Notes under the pieces: model-generated
What the model saw: only the letters and a program-made list of their open reading frames with translations
Database searches by the model: none
What the model was told of the DNA's origin: nothing
Source: Chryseobacterium sp.
GTDB taxonomy: Bacteria > Bacteroidota > Bacteroidia > Flavobacteriales > Weeksellaceae
Length of the DNA: 64,000 nucleotides
Reading direction: 5' to 3'
Assembly: GCA_018260475.1 (NCBI GenBank)
Contig: JAGLBA010000005.1
Span: 84,636-148,635, forward strand
Position numbers and translations under genes: made by a program
Shown here: piece by piece, positions 45,016 to 53,899 of the stretch
Numbering within the stretch: the stretch's first letter is position 1
Layout of the letters: each line of letters opens with the position of its first letter

Positions 45016-45684
45016 TCAGAAGATATTTTTGTACTTGGTGACGATATCCTGGACCAGTAACCTGTCGAGGCTGACATAGTCCTGCAATACCGGGATCTGT
45101 TCGAGATAGGGTCGGTTTTTTGCTGTTTTCAGCATGATGGTGATGTAGAGAATCCAGCCGTCAATCGCCCTTGCCCTGGCAAGCATTTTTTCAATGAGAA
45201 GATCGCGGTCATAGGAGTTCATCAGGAAATCCTTGTTCTCGTTCAGGATGTCCGAAACCATTTCCTGCTTCAGAAGAGCAGATTCCTGAATAATCTGGAT
45301 ATAATACTTCGTCAGAAGTATGGCGTATTCAGGACGCGCGGCTGTCAGTTTGAGCATTTCCTGCGAGTGTTTTACGATACTCTCACAGTAACCGTAAAAA
45401 TACAAGAGCTGTTTGCCGTTCCGGATAGCTGAATTGATATTTGCAAGATTCTGGTAGATGAATTCGTGAATGGCCACCACCTGCGTCATCTTTTTGTTCG
45501 CATCCTCATAAAGTTCCTTCTGTTTCTCGTAAGATTTACGAAACGCCTCATTGCTGGCGAGCCTCACGCCCTGATTGGCCGTGATCTGCACCAGAAGCCG
45601 GTCATTGATTCCAATTCCGTACGACTGGCCTTTCAGTACTGCGACAGACAAACAAAAGACGGCTGGAAGTAATAAATTTTTCAT
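45016..45684 (-). CDS. Exported TraI-like (VirB5-like) protein A
   Basis: A 222-aa protein: signal peptide ('LSVAVLKGQS'), then an all-helical body with coiled-coil character and the C-terminal pattern 'YVSLDRLLVQDIVTKYKNIF'. That pattern is closely shared with the products of 45688-46374 and 46374-47030. Position after TraG and before TraJ matches TraI of CTnDOT-type operons, thought to be a periplasmic/pilus-associated component. Which of the three corresponds to TraI cannot be decided. Confidence 0.65.
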   Translation of the reverse strand: MKNLLLPAVFCLSVAVLKGQSYGIGINDRLLVQITANQGVRLASNEAFRKSYEKQKELYEDANKKMTQVVAIHEFIYQNLANINSAIRNGKQLLYFYGYCESIVKHSQEMLKLTAARPEYAILLTKYYIQIIQESALLKQEMVSDILNENKDFLMNSYDRDLLIEKMLARARAIDGWILYITIMLKTAKNRPYLEQIPVLQDYVSLDRLLVQDIVTKYKNIF

Positions 45685-45687
45685 TTT

Positions 45688-46374
45688 TTAAAAAGATTTG
45701 ATGCCGCCCATAATATCCCGGACCACCTGCCGGTCGCGGTTTACATAATATTGGAGCAGTGCTTTTTTATATTCAATTTTTCGGCGCAGTTCCCTGATGA
45801 GGAAAAGTGTGTAGTAGGACTGGCTTTCCAGGTTCTTTACTTCATCGAGGGCATAGTCGAGGAGAATTTTGCGTTCTGCCTTTTCCATCTGGTTTATGGC
45901 GCCGTAGGAAACCACGATGCCGGTCAGAAAACGGACTGTCATCTGCAGGTCGTCCACAAATTTGACCTGACCGGGCAGGGCGACTACCAGGGCATAGGGC
46001 GCGGTTTTCAATTCTGCAATGATCTGGTCCTCATTTTTCTTAATCTTTGCGGCCTCCTGGGAAATGGCATATCCCGTGGGAAGTGCCTGCAGGGCAAAAT
46101 CCACAAAACGCAGCCTGTCCTGAATTTTCACCGTGGCTCCCCGGAATTTGTTCCATTGTTTGCGGTTTTGGTTCTCGGTAGCCAGGTTCAGCGTCTCCCT
46201 GTTTTTCATTTCCTTCTGCCTTCCGTTTTCCTCCATGGAATGACGGATTTCCAGGTTCATCATCGGGAATGACACATACTCGGTCTCCCATGAGGACGAG
46301 GATCCGCCACTGCTCGAAGTGAGGAGCAGATAACTGGTGGTGAGAATTGCGAAAAACGAAATCCGGGATTTCAT
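45688..46374 (-). CDS. Exported TraI-like (VirB5-like) protein B
   Basis: A 228-aa protein with a signal-like start followed by an unusual Ser/Gly cluster ('SSSGGSSSSW', about 20-29) and a helical body. The tail 'YYVNRDRQVVRDIMGGIKSF' parallels the other two proteins, with a DR-VV-DI core. It begins 1 bp into the end of the 46374-47030 gene and is 3 bp before protein A. Same inferred role: periplasmic component of the mating channel. Confidence 0.65.
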   Translation of the reverse strand: MKSRISFFAILTTSYLLLTSSSGGSSSSWETEYVSFPMMNLEIRHSMEENGRQKEMKNRETLNLATENQNRKQWNKFRGATVKIQDRLRFVDFALQALPTGYAISQEAAKIKKNEDQIIAELKTAPYALVVALPGQVKFVDDLQMTVRFLTGIVVSYGAINQMEKAERKILLDYALDEVKNLESQSYYTLFLIRELRRKIEYKKALLQYYVNRDRQVVRDIMGGIKSF

Positions 46375-47030
46375 CAGAAATTATGCTTGTATTTAACCAT
46401 AATATTTTCCACGATGGTCTTGTCGGTATTGATGTAGCCCTGAAAAGGATTGATGGCCTTCAGGAATCCGAGTCTTTTGGCGCGTTCGATATTCATCATG
46501 ATTGTCAGCAGCCATATCTTTAATTTTTTGACCTTTTCAGAGATACTGAACAGCAACCGGTACCTGTCCCCCGACGTCGCAAGGTTGAGATCGCCCGATT
46601 TCAGCAGTTCGGTAACATCTGTCGTCATCTCCAATACACTCTCATAGGTCTCCTTTGTGGCCTTTACACCGAAAACTGCATATTCTGGCGCATCTTTGAC
46701 CAGTGTTGAAATCTGCGAGGCGTATGTCCCGCAATCCTTGATGTCGGCATAGATTTCTTTTACCTGAATACCGTTTTGCAGCGTTCCGGAAACCTCGCGC
46801 AGTCCTTTGAGAATCTTATTCTGGATTTCGTTAGCCGCGGCCATCTGGGTTCCCACCCAGGTCTGTGCCTCCTGGAGTTTGTTGTGTTGCTCGTTGGTTT
46901 TTTCCTGCTGGGTTTTCAGGTTTTCGGAATAAATTACCATCGCTGCCGTCGTCAAGGGATCCACATAGGTATCCTGTGCCCGAAGCAATGGTGTCAGTAA
47001 CAAAATTCCGAGGATGCTAAACTTTTTCAT
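46374..47030 (-). CDS. Exported TraI-like (VirB5-like) protein C
   Basis: A 218-aa protein with a signal peptide ('LLLTPLLRAQD') and a long helical region rich in Gln/Glu ('NLKTQQEKTNEQHNKLQEAQTW'). The C-terminal 'GYINTDKTIVENIMVKYKHNF' matches the family pattern. It overlaps the 3' end of the TraG gene by 14 bp, so it follows TraG directly, the usual TraI position. Probably a T4SS periplasmic/pilus-tip protein. Confidence 0.7.
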   Translation of the reverse strand: MKKFSILGILLLTPLLRAQDTYVDPLTTAAMVIYSENLKTQQEKTNEQHNKLQEAQTWVGTQMAAANEIQNKILKGLREVSGTLQNGIQVKEIYADIKDCGTYASQISTLVKDAPEYAVFGVKATKETYESVLEMTTDVTELLKSGDLNLATSGDRYRLLFSISEKVKKLKIWLLTIMMNIERAKRLGFLKAINPFQGYINTDKTIVENIMVKYKHNF

Positions 47031-50000
47031 ATTGCGGGGTATTTTTGTGGATTAGATCGTCGAGGGAGCACACCTGGTCATCCATTTCCTGCGAAATTAT
47101 CTTGATAATGTTCTGACCAGGAAACTGCTGCCCCAGGCGGTGGTAATAATCAATAAGTCTGAAATGCAGTGGTTTTTTGTAAAGGTTGACAAGTGAGACC
47201 ATGGTTCCCAGTTCCTCACCGAGCTCATGGAGGTCGCGGACAAATATTTGCAGTGCCCCGTCGTAGCTTCCGGCCTCCTTCACATAGTATTCGATGGCGG
47301 ATTTTTCCGGCTTTTCAGTGGTGTATGTCAGATATTGCTCAAGGGAAACCTCGTTTCCGTAAACCTCGCCTTTCGAGCCGCGCTTCAGATAAAACTCCTT
47401 GAAGCGGCTGCGGCAATACTTGTTATTGAGGTTGTTGATCGTGAAAATCTTGTTCTGTTCCACCTTGTTCAGTGATAGCAGCGAAGCAATACGGTCGAAG
47501 TTGTCCTTAAACTTGGTCTGGTCCAGCAGGATGAAGGTGTCCGAGTTGTTGATAATGGAGTCTTTAACCACGGCATTGCCGATAATGTCGTCCAGCTCCT
47601 GGGTTACCACGACAGCCTCGCCCCAGAATTTGCGCACCGTCTTATACAGGTAAAGGATGTAGCCACCCATGAGTTTTGATGCGATGGCTTTCCATGCCTC
47701 CTCGATAATCAGGGCTTTACGGCGGTCCTTTCTTAAACGCATCTTCTGAATAAACGTGTCCATGATAATCAGCGTTACAATCGGGAAGAGCTTAGGATTG
47801 TCTTTCACATTGTCAATCTCGAAAACGATAAACGGCTCGTCAAACAAGGTGTTGTCGGCACTTTCGTTGAGCGTCGTGCCGTAGCGCCCGCCTTTGTAGA
47901 AGTCCTTCAAAACAAACAGGAATGTTCTCATATTGAATTCCCCCTCGCTGATTTTATGCTTCTTATGGTTCAAAAAGACCGGAAGGAATTTTTCACAGTA
48001 ATCGTAAAAACCGTTAAAGGACAGATCCCTGACCAGTAGTTTTTCTTCCAGTTCCTCAATTTTTTTAATCAGTGCCTTTCTGTAGGCCTCGTTCCATTCG
48101 CCGGCGTTTTCAGGTCTTTTGACCAGGCTTCTTGTGGCGGCGACAATCAGCTGTGTTTCATTGTAAACCTTCCTCCTGTTGTCATCGGTAAGCGTCTCGT
48201 AGGCTTCAAATACCCGGTAGAATGTCTCGCTGTCGTAATCGGGATTTCCGATGTTGGCATCGGGATGATACTGCCTGATGAGTTTCCTTCCGGTTTCCCG
48301 GATTTCGTCACCCGGAGCATCGAAAGCAAGCCCGAGGATGTCGTAATAATTCTGGGCGGCGCTAAATTCCTTTTCAAATTCTGCCTCGATGTCGGCATCG
48401 TCGATATTGTATTTTCTCAGATACTGCATCAGCTCATCGGAATCCTTGTGTTTAAACCAGTCGATTCCGGCATAAAAATACTGGTGGTAGTAGGCCATCA
48501 GCACATTGTCCAGTATGGATTTCTGTGTGTTGCTCATCGTAGCGTCCGCTCCCTGCCAGATCAGAAAAATAAGGTTGGCCAGGAATTCAATTTTCTCAAT
48601 ATTGAACTCCTCCCTGTTCATCAGGAACGGGTTCATCGTGATAGGCTTTTCCTCGGTATACTGGATGTATCTTCCGCCCTTATATTTGCAGGTTCCGGAA
48701 TAGGAATCGCCGGTGTCCACGATGATGACATCGTAGTTGTAAGCTAAATACTGCTCAACGATGTTGTTCATCAGGAATGATTTGCCGCTGCCCGAGGGTC
48801 CGAGGACGAACTTGTTCCGGTTATTGATGCGCCCGGTCTTCATCGGCAGATCCGCGGGGTCGACCTTTAAAGGAACGCCCTGCCTGTCGGTAAACCTGAG
48901 ATAGAAATTAGACTGCTCGTTCACGGGGTAGCTTTCTTTAAAAAAAAAACATAACGCAGCCTCACTCGTCGTAGTGAACAGATCATACGGTTTCAACTCC
49001 GTAGAATTGCCCGGTATGCAGCATCTGAACAGTTCCATCTGGTTGTAGGCATTTTTTGAAATGCTGATTCCTTTCGAGAAGAGCTTGCTTTCAATCATGG
49101 ACTGGGTTTCTTCCAACCTGTCAACAGATTCCGTGGAATAGGCGATGGAAAAATGGGCGTCAACGATCAATTGTCCGTCGACGGTGACATTGTGCAGCAG
49201 TTCATCAATTTCAGCGGCGACAATGGCGTTGGAAGGCGCACTGTTGGCCACACCCTCGTGTTTCTTCTTTTTCTTTTCGAGGTCGCGCTGTCTCTGTGTT
49301 TGCGGCGGAATGAAAATCACCTGGTTGTAGATGATGGTGTTGTACTCTTCGAGCTCGTTGATGAATGAAAAATTATCTACGGCGGTTTCCGCCGAAGCGC
49401 TGTTGCCGCCCAGGAGTGAGAAAGGCTCAATCTCCGATGGCAGTTCAATCTTTTCGACATCCACATAGGAAATCGTTTTCACAAACTGTTTCCCGATGCG
49501 CAGAAACTCCGAGGTGGAGGTGATATTGTCGAAGACCGGAAGTTTAGTAAAGTCCATTGCGAAAGTTCCGTCGACATAATGGCGGAAGTCCTTTTCGGTC
49601 AGAAATTGAGGCTGCAGCTGAAATTGAGAAAGAAGCATATGGATTTTCTGGCACCTGTCTCTCAAATCCTTGTAGCGTTTTTCAGAAAAATTATAGACTG
49701 CCTTTTTCTTGCCGTGCTCCACGATATCCGTGAAGAAAAGCAGAGTATCTATGGTCTTGTAAATCCTGCCGTCGAAATGCTCAGAGTATTTTTGCTGAAG
49801 GAAAAGTTTTGACGGTTCCGCGACATAGATGCGTTTGGCAAAAAGGTCGATTTTCTGGAAAACATGGTTCTCGCCAAGTATTGAAACCACCTGGTTCAGA
49901 ACGCTATGGTACTGCAGGTAGAGATCGGGGTCGGCGGAATACTGTTCCACCATGTTTTTGATGCGGATACCGATGACGGGGTTCCCGTACTGGCCTACCA

Positions 50001-50085
50001 TCACATCAAAGTTCCATCCGTGCTCCTTGCCCGAATCAAATCCAATAAATGGAATATCCAGTTCTGATTTCTTCTTTTTGCTCAT
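47017..50085 (-). CDS. traG: TraG-type conjugation ATPase (VirB4) with embedded DnaJ domain
   Basis: A 1022-aa VirB4-like ATPase that powers the T4SS. The TraG N-terminal domain is about 1-400. Walker A 'GPSGSGKS' is at 429-436, followed by 'VIIVDTGDSYSG', and Walker B 'ALIIEEAWKA' is near 791-800. The C-terminus contains 'EAVVVTQELDDI'. Between the two Walker motifs, residues about 579-643 read as a complete J domain: 'YYDILGL', helix II, the HPD tripeptide at 607-609 in 'QYHPDAN', and 'FEAYETLTDDNRRKVYN'. J domains stimulate Hsp70. Family members are usually about 800-850 aa, so the insert explains part of the extra length. It overlaps TraF and the TraI-like gene. Confidence 0.92.
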   Translation of the reverse strand: MSKKKKSELDIPFIGFDSGKEHGWNFDVMVGQYGNPVIGIRIKNMVEQYSADPDLYLQYHSVLNQVVSILGENHVFQKIDLFAKRIYVAEPSKLFLQQKYSEHFDGRIYKTIDTLLFFTDIVEHGKKKAVYNFSEKRYKDLRDRCQKIHMLLSQFQLQPQFLTEKDFRHYVDGTFAMDFTKLPVFDNITSTSEFLRIGKQFVKTISYVDVEKIELPSEIEPFSLLGGNSASAETAVDNFSFINELEEYNTIIYNQVIFIPPQTQRQRDLEKKKKKHEGVANSAPSNAIVAAEIDELLHNVTVDGQLIVDAHFSIAYSTESVDRLEETQSMIESKLFSKGISISKNAYNQMELFRCCIPGNSTELKPYDLFTTTSEAALCFFFKESYPVNEQSNFYLRFTDRQGVPLKVDPADLPMKTGRINNRNKFVLGPSGSGKSFLMNNIVEQYLAYNYDVIIVDTGDSYSGTCKYKGGRYIQYTEEKPITMNPFLMNREEFNIEKIEFLANLIFLIWQGADATMSNTQKSILDNVLMAYYHQYFYAGIDWFKHKDSDELMQYLRKYNIDDADIEAEFEKEFSAAQNYYDILGLAFDAPGDEIRETGRKLIRQYHPDANIGNPDYDSETFYRVFEAYETLTDDNRRKVYNETQLIVAATRSLVKRPENAGEWNEAYRKALIKKIEELEEKLLVRDLSFNGFYDYCEKFLPVFLNHKKHKISEGEFNMRTFLFVLKDFYKGGRYGTTLNESADNTLFDEPFIVFEIDNVKDNPKLFPIVTLIIMDTFIQKMRLRKDRRKALIIEEAWKAIASKLMGGYILYLYKTVRKFWGEAVVVTQELDDIIGNAVVKDSIINNSDTFILLDQTKFKDNFDRIASLLSLNKVEQNKIFTINNLNNKYCRSRFKEFYLKRGSKGEVYGNEVSLEQYLTYTTEKPEKSAIEYYVKEAGSYDGALQIFVRDLHELGEELGTMVSLVNLYKKPLHFRLIDYYHRLGQQFPGQNIIKIISQEMDDQVCSLDDLIHKNTPQYEKV

Positions 50086-50360
50086 GATGATTTAAACCTT
50101 TTGGGAAAGATGTGGAGTTCGTTGTTGTTTTTTGTTTTGTTGTAAAGCCCTTTTCTGTCCTGCATCCGGAAAGTCATCCAGATACCGATGCCTGCCAGCG
50201 CAAAGCCTATAAGGGTTCCGAAAATGCCGAGGAAGTAAGAAAATGCCGCCGCGGCAAGAAGTCCGCCCACGGCCATTCCCATGGCGTAATAGATGTATTT
50301 GTCTTTTAGTCCGAAAAAGACAAGGGGTTTTTTAAGCCCCTTGTAAAGAAAAAAGCCCAT
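50082..50360 (-). CDS. traF: TraF-like small membrane protein (DUF4133)
   Basis: A 92-aa protein with two transmembrane helices (about 25-45 and 47-65, 'AMGMAVGGLLAAAAFSYFLGIF', 'GTLIGFALAGIGIWMTF') and a basic tail. This is the DUF4133/TraF pattern, comparable to VirB3. I start at the ATG that overlaps the TraE stop by one base; the longer frame reads into TraE and begins with an unlikely Arg/Cys-rich stretch. It overlaps TraG by 4 bp. Confidence 0.85.
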   Translation of the reverse strand: MGFFLYKGLKKPLVFFGLKDKYIYYAMGMAVGGLLAAAAFSYFLGIFGTLIGFALAGIGIWMTFRMQDRKGLYNKTKNNNELHIFPKRFKSS

Positions 50361-50686
50361 TACATGCCGAAGAATGCACCTACAAACTGAGGAACGATAA
50401 CGAGGAACAGACAGGCACCCGCCCAGCCAACGATCTCCTTGTTGATGTCCTGGTCTCCGTTCGTCCATTTGTTGTAGATTCTTACACCACCGATCAGGCC
50501 GACCACGGCGCCAATCGCCTGGATAATCAGTTTGATGGGTTCCCAGTAGGAACGGATCGAGGTGTTGGCTCCTGCGAGGGCCCCCGCACCGCCGGCCTGG
50601 GCAAGCGCCGGTGCTACAGCCATAAACAAAAGGGCTGCGGTGAGAATTTTGCCGAAGAGTTTACGGCGGCTGAGATTTTTTTTCAT
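50360..50686 (-). CDS. traE: TraE-like pilin/channel protein (DUF4134)
   Basis: A 108-aa VirB2-like protein with a basic N-terminus, a signal helix ending 'APALAQ', then two hydrophobic helices ('IKLIIQAIGAVVGLIGGVRIYN', 'WAGACLFLVIVPQFVGAFFG'). It matches the DUF4134 family of Bacteroidota conjugative elements. It is probably the pilin-like subunit. It starts a compact block: TraF begins on its stop codon. Confidence 0.9.
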   Translation of the reverse strand: MKKNLSRRKLFGKILTAALLFMAVAPALAQAGGAGALAGANTSIRSYWEPIKLIIQAIGAVVGLIGGVRIYNKWTNGDQDINKEIVGWAGACLFLVIVPQFVGAFFGM

Positions 50687-50749
50687 CGTTTGTGTTTTAA
50701 ATTGTTAGGTTAATAAAATAGGTTTATGATAGAGTTTGTGTTTAGAAGG

Positions 50750-51277
50750 CTAAAACAGGGCTGATTTATAATTTCTGACTCCGTTATGGTTCACTACCAG
50801 AAATGATGTTTCGGCGAGGTTTACCATCTCACGGAATTTTTCAGTATTCTCTTTTTGGAGTTCGTCACTCGTTTTTTTGGTCACCGTTGGCGCAGGTTCT
50901 ACCGATGGGATATCGGAAGTTGGTTCATCTGCATCGTTGTGGCCAGGATTGTTATTGCCGTTTTCGATATCTTCAAGTGCCACCTCGAATTCAAACCTTC
51001 TGCGGAGTTCCTCGATATCGGGGTCGATGTTTGGCGCCTGCGGTTCTTCGGCTATGATGTTGGGCGTAAAAGACGCCGGTGTGTTCAGATTTTCAGCATC
51101 CTCGATTCCTACGGTGGCAATTTCCGGCCGCTCCTTCGAAGCTATATCGGCAATGGCGAATACTTCCTCGTCATCAGGTTTCACGGCATTCTGCTTCTTC
51201 AGGAACAAGTCGTAGATGATATTGCCGCCGTAATACAGGATATAGAGTGCGAGAACGACAATTGTAAATTTTCCCAT
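50750..51277 (-). CDS. TraD-like membrane-anchored protein
   Basis: A 175-aa protein with one N-terminal transmembrane helix ('FTIVVLALYILYYGGNIIYDL') and an acidic, low-complexity body. A conserved C-terminal segment ('TEKFREMVNLAETSFLVVNHNGVRNY') follows. Position between the ParA-like TraA and TraE fits the small TraC/TraD-type proteins of these operons. The sequence gives no function. Confidence 0.6.
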   Translation of the reverse strand: MGKFTIVVLALYILYYGGNIIYDLFLKKQNAVKPDDEEVFAIADIASKERPEIATVGIEDAENLNTPASFTPNIIAEEPQAPNIDPDIEELRRRFEFEVALEDIENGNNNPGHNDADEPTSDIPSVEPAPTVTKKTSDELQKENTEKFREMVNLAETSFLVVNHNGVRNYKSALF

Positions 51278-51284
51278 GGTTTGA

Positions 51285-51956
51285 TCAGTCTTTTTTATTT
51301 GTGTTTAAGGAGTGCAGTTTTTCACCCGTTTTTTCTTCAATATGTATCAGCATTTCCTCGAAGACAGGCTTGACCATTTTGCGGAGGTTGCTGTCGATGC
51401 CCCGCGTGTCAATTTTGTGCAGGGCGTTCCGTTTCAGAAATCCATTGTTCAGGATCCGCCCGAACCTCCCGATTTCTTTGTCCATGAATTCCTTGTTAGG
51501 ATAATTATAGCCCTGCTCGTGGCGTGACATAACAAATATTTTGTGTGCCTCGCTTTCGAGCAGGCCAAGGAAGTTGATAAACACTATCGTGGATTTTACC
51601 GACACATCGGAATATTCGAAAGGAATGACGATGAAGTCGCTGTACTGCAGGATGTCCGTGTACCGCATATCAAGTGTTCCCGCGAGGTCAAAAATGTGGA
51701 TGCACGCATCGTTACGAAACCTCACCATCGTGTCAAAATCTGCGAACGGCATATCCTTGTGTGCAGGTATTTCCACCTCGTATAAAATTGGCTTTTCCAG
51801 CATCTGGTCCTCCACCCATTTTGTGTGGATAGATTTCTGAAAATCAAAATCGTGAACCCGCACCGGATTTCCCGCTAGCGCAAGATAGTTGGCGAAGGCA
51901 ATGGCGAGGGTTGTCTTACCGGCACCGCCCTTCTGTGTGGCAAAGGTTATGATCAT
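51285..51956 (-). CDS. traA: ParA-family ATPase (TraA of conjugative transposon)
   Basis: A 223-aa ATPase with the deviant Walker A 'KGGAGKTT' (about residues 9-16), 'VRVHDFDFQKS' as the A' motif, and 'HIFDLAGTLDMRYTDIL' as Walker B. ParA/MinD-type proteins open the tra operon in Bacteroidota ICEs and may position the relaxosome or transfer apparatus. It overlaps the relaxase stop by 4 bp, so mobilisation and tra genes are co-transcribed. Confidence 0.9.
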   Translation of the reverse strand: MIITFATQKGGAGKTTLAIAFANYLALAGNPVRVHDFDFQKSIHTKWVEDQMLEKPILYEVEIPAHKDMPFADFDTMVRFRNDACIHIFDLAGTLDMRYTDILQYSDFIVIPFEYSDVSVKSTIVFINFLGLLESEAHKIFVMSRHEQGYNYPNKEFMDKEIGRFGRILNNGFLKRNALHKIDTRGIDSNLRKMVKPVFEEMLIHIEEKTGEKLHSLNTNKKD

Positions 51957-53392
51957 ATCTTTCTTTTTTTTCTTTTTCTTTTCAGTTCGTCTTCCGCGGG
52001 ATCTTTCGCCGTGTAGGAAGATTCCAGGAGTTCGCCCAGTAACTTGTTCACTTGGGAACTTTCATTCCTGGTTGCGTCAGTCGCACCAGCGTTCCTGTTT
52101 TGTCCGGGATAAAATATCTGCTCAAAATTGTTCTGACCAATCAGGGATATGACACTTTCGATTTGATGGCTTCGATGGTTCAGCGCATAGAAACTGCCGT
52201 TTTCGCCCCTCAGGATCTGGACATGGTCGCCCTTTCCGGTTTTGAGATAATGAAGAACTTCATCCCTGAAATTTTTGTGGATTTCTCTGTCGCGTTTGGA
52301 GGCATTTTTAAAAACCATAAAATCTTTCAGAGGGCTTACGCTTTCAGAAAGCGCCTTTATCAGTATTTCTCTCTCCGTCTCGTTCCGTACATTAAAATCC
52401 TTGAGCCGTTCAAACAGCCTTTTATCAATGGTGTCGGAGGTAAATTCGAAGATTTCGTTCATCCTGAATATCTCGCTGCCCTTGTACACCGCCTCGTTTT
52501 TATGGTCGATGACGGTGCATCCGAACGGCTGTTGGTCATCCCTGCAGTGGAATACGATGTCGATTCCGAACATCTCCCGCAGTTTCTTCTGCAGTTCGCT
52601 TTCCCATTCAATCTTTGGCTTTCCATCTGAATTTTTCTCAAAAAGTCCCTCCGACTTGCGGCCGTCTTCCACTCTGAAAACCTTCGGTGACGCAAGAGAT
52701 GCATATTTTGAGATAATGGCCTTGATCTGTTTCTTTCTTGCTGCCAAATTCGGAGCATCAAACCGCGGCTCATTGTTCCGCAACGACCTTTGCAGGACGC
52801 CGTTTTTCAGAATTGAAAAACCTTCACCGTTTTTTGCCGGCACCAGTTTAAAACCGCTTCTTTCCAGCAAAGTTTCCAACTGCTTTAGGGAGGATAGCCG
52901 GTAGGACATCAAGGTTTCAAGTTTTTCATCCTGGCTGATTCCGAACAGTCGCTCCTTTGCAGCAGCGAGGACCTTCTGGGCCTTGAGCTTTTCAAACGAA
53001 TCGTTGATTTTCCTGCTGGTTTTTTTATCCACTCTAGTCGTAACGATGTGGACGTGGTTGTTCTCGGTATCGTTGTGAAAGACCACGATGTATGGTTGTT
53101 CGCCATATCCAAGTCCGTCCATTACCAGTTCGGCAGTTCTGGTCAGTTCTTCCTTGCTGAATTCCTGAAACTTGCAGGATATCGTGGCGTGGAACTGCGG
53201 TTTCTTTACCTTATGGCTTTGGGAAACTGTTTTCAGGTAGTTTCTGACTTCCGCGGGACTGCTTTCGGCATTCAGAAACGACGGAAAGTTCTTCATCACC
53301 TTCAGTTCGCCTTTTCCTTTCTCGATTTTCTTGTCGTTGTATTCCACTCCGTGAAATTCGCGGCTTGCCGAACCCAAAATCCTAATGATCAT
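51953..53392 (-). CDS. mobB: MOB-type relaxase (MobB-like)
   Basis: A 479-aa relaxase that nicks oriT and leads the strand into the recipient. The N-terminal relaxase/mobilisation domain (PF03432 type) has the metal-binding His triad His106, His113 and His115 ('HNDTENNHVHIVTTRVD'). A catalytic Tyr is expected within the first residues; Tyr18 is a candidate. The C-terminal about 250 residues are helical and basic. It overlaps the RHH mob gene upstream by 11 bp and traA downstream by 4 bp. Its oriT is probably in the repeat-bearing region at 53.8-54.4 kb. Confidence 0.88.
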   Translation of the reverse strand: MIIRILGSASREFHGVEYNDKKIEKGKGELKVMKNFPSFLNAESSPAEVRNYLKTVSQSHKVKKPQFHATISCKFQEFSKEELTRTAELVMDGLGYGEQPYIVVFHNDTENNHVHIVTTRVDKKTSRKINDSFEKLKAQKVLAAAKERLFGISQDEKLETLMSYRLSSLKQLETLLERSGFKLVPAKNGEGFSILKNGVLQRSLRNNEPRFDAPNLAARKKQIKAIISKYASLASPKVFRVEDGRKSEGLFEKNSDGKPKIEWESELQKKLREMFGIDIVFHCRDDQQPFGCTVIDHKNEAVYKGSEIFRMNEIFEFTSDTIDKRLFERLKDFNVRNETEREILIKALSESVSPLKDFMVFKNASKRDREIHKNFRDEVLHYLKTGKGDHVQILRGENGSFYALNHRSHQIESVISLIGQNNFEQIFYPGQNRNAGATDATRNESSQVNKLLGELLESSYTAKDPAEDELKRKRKKRKI

Positions 53393-53744
53393 CTGCCAGT
53401 CTTTTGTATATCCCCAGAAAGATTTCGTTTTGCTCGGCCTTCAGTACTTCCAGCTTTTGAAGGTGGTTGTTGAAGGTTTTCAGTTCGGCTTCCGAGATTG
53501 ATTTCTGTATGTTCGCATATTTGGCGACCTGGTTGATGTTGTTCCCGATTTTCGCAAATAAATTATCCTGTTTTTCAATGAACACTGTTACCGCCCTCCT
53601 CTCATCCGCGAGCAACCGGTGCTCCACGGAATCAATGATGAGATCGGTAAGGCTCAGGTTTCGTGCTTTGCACAGATTTTTCCAAGCCGTCTTCTTCTCT
53701 TTCTGCAACCTGATGAAAATTCTCGTCTCCTTGGATTCGCTCAT
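53382..53744 (-). CDS. mobA: Ribbon-helix-helix mobilisation accessory protein (MobA-like)
   Basis: A 120-aa protein with an N-terminal ribbon-helix-helix ('ETRIFIRLQKEKKTAWKNLCKARNLSLTDLIIDSV'). It also carries the motif 'IGNNINQVAKYAN' found in relaxase accessory proteins (MobC/NikA group), and a helical tail. It would bind oriT and recruit the relaxase, whose gene it overlaps. I start at the ATG at 53744; a longer frame to 53783 adds 13 residues lacking family resemblance. First gene of the long - strand conjugation operon. Confidence 0.8.
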   Translation of the reverse strand: MSESKETRIFIRLQKEKKTAWKNLCKARNLSLTDLIIDSVEHRLLADERRAVTVFIEKQDNLFAKIGNNINQVAKYANIQKSISEAELKTFNNHLQKLEVLKAEQNEIFLGIYKRLADDH

Positions 53745-53827
53745 TTTGCAGTGTGGAAGATTTCTTATTTTCTTCCGGGACAAAGTTGGGGCAACAGGAA
53801 AAATTTAGAACTACTTTTGAATTGGCG

Positions 53828-53899
53828 TAGACTGTAAACAGAAGATATAGACTATAAATGCACAAAATTTTGCGGCAGGTAAAACAGAATAGACTGTAA
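53828..53899. repeat. Phased direct repeats (tagactRtaa) upstream of the mob operon
   Basis: Three copies of tagactgtaa/tagactataa start at 53828, 53848 and 53890, i.e. 20 and 42 bp apart (about two and four helical turns). They lie 84-155 bp upstream of mobA on its promoter side. They could bind the RHH protein or another regulator, as part of oriT or the operon promoter. Confidence 0.55.

Noticed and set aside
50361-50468. N-terminal extension of TraF by 36 residues
   Set aside because: It reads through the TraE coding sequence in another frame, is Arg/Cys-rich and unlike DUF4133 proteins; the ATG on the TraE stop is the natural start.
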